Positions 59,062 through 64,000 of a stretch of DNA of 64,000 nt are shown one piece after another (the stretch's first letter is position 1; each line of letters opens with the position of its first letter). Source of the DNA: G965233625 sp965233625 (GTDB taxonomy: Bacteria; Planctomycetota; Planctomycetia; Pirellulales; Pirellulaceae); assembly GCA_965233625.1 (NCBI GenBank), contig OZ247499.1, positions 4,464,001 to 4,528,000 on the forward strand, read 5' to 3'. Made by a program: the position numbers and the translations under genes. The notes under the pieces were generated by a model. The model had not been told where the DNA came from, ran no database searches, and saw only the letters and a program-made list of their open reading frames with translations.

Positions 59062-61731
59062 ATGCTGGCCGGCAATTTAATGGAATACACAGCCAAGGTT
59101 GTGCGAATGATGAATCGTTTAACTGCCAACGCAACACGCTTCCATCACTGCATGCTTTTTGCCGCGGTGCTGACGCTGACCGCCGTCTTCACAGGCAGCA
59201 CCGTTGCCCAGCGCGGCGGCTCGTTCCTGGCGCCCGCAGCCGGACAGCCTGCCCAGCCACCGCAAGCTGCGCCGCCTGCCCCCACCACGGGGCCGCAGAT
59301 CGGCGGAGACTTCCCCGGCTTTGGCGGCGGCGTGGAAGCCAAGCCCGTCAGCAACACCGGGGTGCCAAACTTCGGCGCCGGCGAACTGAAGGCCCGGCAG
59401 GCACAACTTCCCTTCAACCGCAACGGCGGCGTGGTGGGACAGCGTAAGCCACTCAACGTGATGCAGCTTGGCGTAGGCGGCGCCGCCAACGCAGGCGGTT
59501 CCCGCGATGTCAACTTCAGCGGCAAATTCATGATCGAAAAGGGAAAGCGTCACGGCATCCTTTCGGTCCGCGCCGTGCTGGCGCCGGGCTATCACATCTA
59601 CTCGCTGACACAGCCCGCCGGCGGCCCACTGCCGACCACCATCGATGTGGTCACGCAGCCCGAAAACCTGGTGAAGATCACCAGCGGCTTCGAACCCGAT
59701 AAAGACCCGGTGCTTAATCCTGGCCTCTATCCCGATCCTACAGAAGAACATCACGGCACGGTTATCTGGACCGCACGCATCGAACTCGCTGAAGGCGTGA
59801 AGCCCGAAGAACTCAGCGTGAAAGCCGTGGTCAACGGCCAGATCTGCAAGACCGCCTGCGAACCCATCGAGAACCGCCGCGTGCACGTTGCCTATGGCGG
59901 CTCGTACGAACAGAAGAAGCCTTCCGGCCAGTTCAAAAACGCCATGGCTGAATCCACCGTGCAAGGTGCACTGGAAAACGCCAGCGTGGCGCCAGGCGGC
60001 AAGACGCGTCTGAAACTAACATTCACACCCACACCCGGCTTCTACCTGTACAGCCTGGAAGACGTTTACAACGAAGACCTGGCAACGGGCTCCCCAACGC
60101 TGATTGTCTTTCAAAAGAAATCTGGTCTGGACATCAGCCGCGCCTATGCACTCACAGAAGCCGTCGAAGGTAAAACGGGTGATCACTACGAAGGCCCGGT
60201 CACCTTTGTGGCCGATATCGAAGTGCCCGCCGATACAGAACCCGGCGTGAAAACCATTTCCGGCGTGGTCGGCTATCAGAACTGTTCCAGCGACAACTGC
60301 ACGCCGCCCGTCGCCTTCAGCTTTACCGCACATTTGACCGTTGGCGAAGATAGCCAGGCTGCAGCCCCGCTGATGTTCGCCTCGGCCACTTACAACGAAG
60401 CTGCCGAATCCGCTGCCGAGCGTAAAGCACGCGAACCGGTTGGCGGCTTAGCACCTGAGAAACAGAGCATCTACCTGGTGCTGTTTTTCAGCTTTATCGG
60501 CGGATTGATTTTGAACCTGATGCCCTGCGTACTGCCTGTTATCGGCCTGAAGGTGCTTGGCTTCGCGCAGCAGGCAGGTCAGAGCCGTTCCAAAATCATG
60601 TTGCTGAATGTCGTCTACTCGGTCGGCATGATCTCTGTGTTTATGGTGCTGGCGACACTGGCTGCCTTTGCCAACTTGGGCTGGGGCGAACAGTTCGGTT
60701 ACACCTGGTTCAAAGTGGCTATGACCGTGCTGGTCTTCGCCATGGCGTTAAGCTTCCTCGGCGTCTGGGAGATCTCTCTGCCGGGCTTCATGGGCGGCGA
60801 AACCGCATCGAAGCTGCAATCTAAAGGCGGCCTCGGCGGTGCGTTCTTCAAAGGTATGTTCACTACCTTGCTGGCGACCCCATGCAGCGGCCCGTTCCTG
60901 GGCTCAGCATTTGGCTGGACATTAAGCCAACCGCCCGTGGTCACCTACATGGTGTTCGGCAGCGTCGGACTGGGCATGGCTTCGCCTTACCTGGTGCTTG
61001 GCGCCTTCCCAAGTTTGATTTCCTTCATTCCGAAGCCTGGCCAGTGGATGGAAACCTTCAAAGAGGTACTGGCTTTTGTGCTGCTGGGGACGGTCGTTTA
61101 TCTCTTCAGCACCATCACGGAAGAATATTACATTGCCACGCTGGCGCTGATCGTCGGTGTGTGGTTCGCCTGCTGGTGGGTGGGCCGCCTGTCGTTCACC
61201 ATGAACCCGCAGATGCGCAGCGTACACTGGCTGGGCGCCGCCAGTTGTGCCGCCGCGATTGGTCTGCTTGCCTTCATGTATCTCACACCAGGTGAAGAAA
61301 AGCTGCCCTGGAAACCTTACTCGCCAGCCACGCTGGCGCAGGCACGGGCCGAAGGAAAGACGGTGCTGGTGGACTTTACGGCAGACTGGTGCCCGACGTG
61401 CAAATTCAATCTTGCCAATGCGATTGAAACCGACGATGTGGCAGAGGCTGTTGAAGACAACAATGTTGTCACGCTGATTGCCGACTACACGACCAAGTCG
61501 GAAGAGATTAAGCAGCAGCTCAACGCCCTCAATTCGAAGTCGATTCCGCTGCTGGTCGTCTACCCGGCCGGTAAGCCAGACAGCGAAACGATTGTACTGC
61601 GGGACCTGGTCACCAAGAGTCAGGTGGTCGACGCCATCAAACAGGCCGGTCCGTCTATCGCACCCGAGGCCGAGCCGTCTACCAGTAGCACGGCGACGGC
61701 GATGAAAGAGTCTGCATCTCGCGACATGTAG
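59062..61731 (+). CDS. DsbD-like transmembrane thiol reductase with thioredoxin domain
   Basis: 889 residues, passing reducing power from the cytosol to the periplasm. The start could be ATG 59062 or 59110; the latter sits nearer the signal peptide (LFAAVLTLTAVFTGSTVA). Two DsbD-alpha-like periplasmic modules follow: SVRAVLAPGYHIYSLTQPAG near 170 and KLTFTPTPGFYLYSLEDVYN near 325. The eight-helix DsbD core opens with FSFIGGLILNLMPCVLPVIG and includes TTLLATPCSGPFLGSAFGW, giving the paired membrane cysteines. The C-terminal thioredoxin domain has DFTADWCPTCKFNLANAI (CxxC). One chain therefore contains alpha, beta and gamma parts, the alpha part being duplicated. Confidence 0.92.
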   Translation: MLAGNLMEYTAKVVRMMNRLTANATRFHHCMLFAAVLTLTAVFTGSTVAQRGGSFLAPAAGQPAQPPQAAPPAPTTGPQIGGDFPGFGGGVEAKPVSNTGVPNFGAGELKARQAQLPFNRNGGVVGQRKPLNVMQLGVGGAANAGGSRDVNFSGKFMIEKGKRHGILSVRAVLAPGYHIYSLTQPAGGPLPTTIDVVTQPENLVKITSGFEPDKDPVLNPGLYPDPTEEHHGTVIWTARIELAEGVKPEELSVKAVVNGQICKTACEPIENRRVHVAYGGSYEQKKPSGQFKNAMAESTVQGALENASVAPGGKTRLKLTFTPTPGFYLYSLEDVYNEDLATGSPTLIVFQKKSGLDISRAYALTEAVEGKTGDHYEGPVTFVADIEVPADTEPGVKTISGVVGYQNCSSDNCTPPVAFSFTAHLTVGEDSQAAAPLMFASATYNEAAESAAERKAREPVGGLAPEKQSIYLVLFFSFIGGLILNLMPCVLPVIGLKVLGFAQQAGQSRSKIMLLNVVYSVGMISVFMVLATLAAFANLGWGEQFGYTWFKVAMTVLVFAMALSFLGVWEISLPGFMGGETASKLQSKGGLGGAFFKGMFTTLLATPCSGPFLGSAFGWTLSQPPVVTYMVFGSVGLGMASPYLVLGAFPSLISFIPKPGQWMETFKEVLAFVLLGTVVYLFSTITEEYYIATLALIVGVWFACWWVGRLSFTMNPQMRSVHWLGAASCAAAIGLLAFMYLTPGEEKLPWKPYSPATLAQARAEGKTVLVDFTADWCPTCKFNLANAIETDDVAEAVEDNNVVTLIADYTTKSEEIKQQLNALNSKSIPLLVVYPAGKPDSETIVLRDLVTKSQVVDAIKQAGPSIAPEAEPSTSSTATAMKESASRDM

Positions 61732-61772
61732 CGATAGAGCCCGCGCGGCGAACCTTCAAAACGAGGCACTGG

Positions 61773-62153
61773 ATGACTGCCATAGCAGAGCAGATGGCGG
61801 CCGACGCTGCCGAGGCAATGAAGTACACGCGGCGGCACTTTGTTGTGGAGCTTGACTACTCGCCGGAATCGGTCGAGCGTCTAGAATCCGCTGCAGGCGA
61901 TGTTCCGTTCGCTATCAACGGCGGCGCGTCGCCGGAGAATATCGACCATCTGACGCGGATCTGGGGCGCCTACGTGGGCGAAGTGCTGCGTCGTACGGCC
62001 GGTTGCTCCTGGCAGCAGAATGAAGCCGGTGAGCCCGCCCTGCAAACCAGCAGCGGTTTGCAGCAGCCGCACGAAGCAGTCCGCCAGCGGCTCTCGAAGC
62101 CGGACGAAGCGCTCTCGCTGGTCGTGTTCTTTCAGCAGTGCCAGTCATCGTGA
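61773..62153 (+). CDS. Small protein of unknown function
   Basis: 126 residues, no signal peptide. The first helix pair (AEQMAADAAEAMKYTRRHFV) and LDYSPESVERLESAAGDVPF, then HLTRIWGAYVGEVLRRTAGC, resemble a widespread bacterial hypothetical family in which a helix followed by GxYxGEvlrr occurs. No function known. GAGG lies before ATG. It is translationally coupled to the next gene by a GTGA overlap. Confidence 0.6.
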   Translation: MTAIAEQMAADAAEAMKYTRRHFVVELDYSPESVERLESAAGDVPFAINGGASPENIDHLTRIWGAYVGEVLRRTAGCSWQQNEAGEPALQTSSGLQQPHEAVRQRLSKPDEALSLVVFFQQCQSS

Positions 62154-62440
62154 CACCCGAAGAGATCCGCGACCAGTACCGGCTGTTCTCACAGCCCATC
62201 GCCTTCTACGCCGCCCTGGGCGCCCGCAAGGAAGCAGTAGAGTCGCTGGCCAGAAACATGTGGGCGGCGCTGCTAGGTGGTGAAGCTGCCGAACAGGCCC
62301 TGTGGCAATCGCTTCACAACGAACCCGGCCTCGACGCCTCGCTGCTCGCCTCCCTGAAAGCCTGCTACGAAACCGAGATGAAACCCACTATCACGCCCGA
62401 CATGCTGCAACGCATCCGCGAGCACTACGGCCTGGGCTAA
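62150..62440 (+). CDS. Small helical protein of unknown function
   Basis: 96 residues if GTG 62150 is used. That start overlaps the stop of the previous gene as GTGA, the classical coupled arrangement; GTG 62138 is the alternative. Predominantly helical (EEIRDQYRLFSQPIAFYAAL, ASLLASLKACYETEMKPTIT), no membrane segment. No family recognised. Presumably acts with the upstream gene. Confidence 0.6.
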   Translation: MTPEEIRDQYRLFSQPIAFYAALGARKEAVESLARNMWAALLGGEAAEQALWQSLHNEPGLDASLLASLKACYETEMKPTITPDMLQRIREHYGLG

Positions 62441-62750
62441 CAACGCTGCGCCACCGCTACATTCGCATCACTAACCCGAAACACCAAGTTTTGAAGTTGC
62501 ACACTAACCCGAAGCGCGAGCGAGGGGCGTTTGATGTGAAGGCGAAAACGCGGTTTTTTGGCCACAATTCGCTGAAAGGTGGACTTCAACCGGCGGTGCG
62601 CTTCAGCTTCCGGCGTCCCTCGCTCGCGCTTCGGGTTAGTGTTTCCTACTTGTATTTAAGGCTGAATTGTGATTTTCAGCCTCAAGGTGTGCAACTTCAA
62701 AACTGGCGTTTCGGGTTGGTATTGGATCAGCAACGCTGCGCCACCGCTAC
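62441..62750. repeat. 20-bp direct repeats flanking family-A copy A5
   Basis: CAACGCTGCGCCACCGCTAC occurs at 62441-62460 and 62731-62750, exactly 20 bp each, with no extension of the match on either side. The right copy is the last codons of the methyltransferase gene. The family-A repeat lies between them. Confidence 0.85.
62469..62720. repeat. Family-A repeat, copy A5 (uninterrupted)
   Basis: Arms ACTAACCCGAAGCGCGAGCG and CCTCGCTCGCGCTTCGGGTT around a core with GGCGAAAACGCGGTTTTTTG, continuing through TTGTATTTAAGGCTGAATTG to a final TTTCGGGTTGGT. It is nearly identical to A3/A4 with the IS removed, so it shows the empty target of the IS. Confidence 0.85.
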
Positions 62751-63887
62751 GCGTAGCTTCTTTCCGGCTGGGAAGATCAGCAGCACGGCGCGGTTCTCGC
62801 CCTTGAGCTTCAACTGCTGACGGAGTTTGCCGGGGGAAACATCGGCGATGCGTTTTTTGATTTCCAGCTCGCCCGTGTTCCGCTCGCGTAGATAGCTGCG
62901 GAGCTTTTTGACGTTCAGTGGCAGCACATCTTCCACGCGGAACTGCGCGAGCGCGGCGTCGCATACATCGGCGTCGCCAGTGAGGTAGCCGCCGCCGGCT
63001 GTCAGCGGCTGAAGGTTGTACTGGTCCACCAGAACGTGCGTTAGACTGGCCGCCAGCACACAGGCATGCGGCTCGTAGATAAAGGCGCCGGGGAGGTTTT
63101 CCGGCGGCTGTTGATCCAGAGCTTCCACCGCGGGCAGTGATTCCGGCAGACCGCACACGGTGCGAACCTCTTCGCCCAGCACCGTCGCGCGATGTTGCCC
63201 GGGATGCGTGGCCAGTTCGCCGCGCCACACCATCTGCTGCTTGCATTCACGCTGATGGCCGATCCACTCGCGTTCAGACGCTTCCATCCAGTCCGCAGGT
63301 ACGGCCGACGCCGGCGCCAGTTTGAACGCGGCGTTGGGATTCCGCGTCAGCAGCTTCTGCAAGACGTCTAAAGGCGGCGCACTGAATTCCATCTGCGACA
63401 CCCGCGCTCCGCCACTACGCCGGTCGGGATCAATGTGCCACGCCGCAGCCGCAGCCACATCCACCTGGGCGGCGTCGAGGGTTTGCGTACGCGCGGCAGC
63501 GTGCAGAAGCTGCGCGTTGTGCCGTGCGAATTCCGCCGCCACGGGGTCGAGGTCTACGCCCGTACCTTGCGGCATTGCCAGCAGATCGCCGCCGATGCCA
63601 CAGCAGATATCCAGCAGCGGCCCGCGCGGATACCGCCGTGCTTTATACTGCGAGATCGTCAGGCTGCTGGCCTGTTCCAGTAGACGCCGCGTGAATAGCA
63701 TCTTCGCCGCGAGTTCGCCAAATTTGCCGGCCGCCCGTTGCCGGAGTTCCACCTGTGATGCAATCAGCGCAGCACGCGTGGCGCCGACAGTGCTTCGCAA
63801 GGATTTACCGGCGTGACCGTTCGCAGCCTCGTCGATCAGCGTCTGCGCTTCAGCGGTCGTTAGCCAGCGGCAGTCTTCGATATTCAT
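62727..63887 (-). CDS. Class I SAM-dependent methyltransferase with THUMP-like C terminus
   Basis: 386 residues from ATG 63887 (MNIEDCRWLT); the frame is open to 63935. A helical lead (ALIASQVELRQRAAGKFGEL) is followed by the SAM site PLLDICCGIGGDLLAMPQGT at about 90-109 and GVDLDPVAAEFARHNA (motif II, acidic Asp). The C-terminal part, DVLPLNVKKLRSYLRERNTG with LEIKKRIADVSPGKLRQQLK, matches the THUMP-like domain of this family. Likely an RNA methyltransferase, but the target is unknown. The last codons fall inside a 20-bp direct repeat. Confidence 0.85.
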   Translation of the reverse strand: MNIEDCRWLTTAEAQTLIDEAANGHAGKSLRSTVGATRAALIASQVELRQRAAGKFGELAAKMLFTRRLLEQASSLTISQYKARRYPRGPLLDICCGIGGDLLAMPQGTGVDLDPVAAEFARHNAQLLHAAARTQTLDAAQVDVAAAAAWHIDPDRRSGGARVSQMEFSAPPLDVLQKLLTRNPNAAFKLAPASAVPADWMEASEREWIGHQRECKQQMVWRGELATHPGQHRATVLGEEVRTVCGLPESLPAVEALDQQPPENLPGAFIYEPHACVLAASLTHVLVDQYNLQPLTAGGGYLTGDADVCDAALAQFRVEDVLPLNVKKLRSYLRERNTGELEIKKRIADVSPGKLRQQLKLKGENRAVLLIFPAGKKLRVAVAQRC

Positions 63888-63979
63888 AAATGATTTACCT
63901 GCCGCAGATGCAACCCATGACGTAGCGTAACGCAATGATTAAGATTGAAGGTTCCGGTGGGACTAACCAGGATTGAAAC

Positions 63980-64000
63980 ATGGCGCAGGACATTACGGAA
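63980..64000 (+). CDS. Possible start of a gene cut by the right edge
   Basis: ATG 63980 opens seven codons (MAQDITE) to the window end, with AGGA about 7 bp upstream. Divergent from the methyltransferase gene. Too short to judge. Confidence 0.3.

Overview
The window is about 60% G+C and reads as a chromosomal piece of a planctomycete (Planctomycetota, probably order Planctomycetales). The evidence is its gene families: a PSCyt1/DUF1549/DUF1553 protein paired with a DUF1501 protein, a DUF1592 protein paired with a DUF1552 protein, a secreted sulfatase, CotH, NPCBM and rhamnogalacturonate-lyase proteins, and DUF1641 beside a sulfide:quinone oxidoreductase. No tRNA, rRNA or CRISPR array was seen. 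Species cannot be named.

Layout. 1-5.8 kb: export locus with a TolC-like outer-membrane protein (cut by the left edge), a short SecA-like ATPase, a VOC protein and a HlyD-like adaptor, then a reverse-strand degenerate receiver protein. 6-13.2 kb: TPR lipoprotein, SRPBCC protein, DUF1592/DUF1552 pair, sulfatase. 13.4-20.1 kb (reverse): flagellar filament genes fliS, fliD and a 1058-residue flagellin. 20.7-27.6 kb: small membrane protein, MscS channel, serine dehydratase, EamA transporter, two secreted unknowns sharing a short motif. 27.9-29.3 kb: two gene cassettes each followed by an attC-like site, with no integrase in the window. 29.8-34.3 kb: secreted unknown, ROK regulator, large coiled-coil membrane protein. 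34.3-45.5 kb: rhamnogalacturonate lyase, an IS110/IS1111-type insertion sequence, glucuronoyl esterase, CotH lipoprotein, PSD1/DUF1501 pair. 45.5-54.5 kb (reverse): sulfide/persulfide oxidation locus: ArsR regulator, rhodanese-DUF2892, TauE, DUF1641, SQR, CoA-disulfide reductase-rhodanese, persulfide dioxygenase-rhodanese, a DUF3365 haem lipoprotein and another rhodanese. 54.7-64 kb: hypothetical, metallopeptidase-NPCBM protein, WGR-SUKH protein, bacterioferritin, DsbD-thioredoxin, two small coupled genes and a methyltransferase.

How genes work together. The sulfur locus resembles the cst operons of Firmicutes: SQR makes persulfide, the dioxygenase-rhodanese and CoA-disulfide reductase process it, TauE may export the sulfur oxyanion, and an ArsR repressor probably acts at two near-identical 20-bp palindromes, one before arsR and one before the structural genes. 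The secreted lyase, esterase and sulfatase point to degradation of complex, partly sulfated plant or algal polysaccharides.

Mobile and repeated DNA. Three dispersed repeat families (A, B, C) fill intergenic spaces. A 247-bp element with 17-bp perfect terminal inverted repeats has inserted into a family-B palindrome with a 9-bp target duplication, and carries a family-A copy inside. The IS1111-type element is inserted inside another family-A copy. Its long noncoding 3' end contains, in transcript order, an 11-nt match to the left target flank and a 9-nt segment that pairs with the right flank with one mismatch, as expected of a bridge/seek RNA. This is the most interesting lead in the window and is an inference from reading the sequence.
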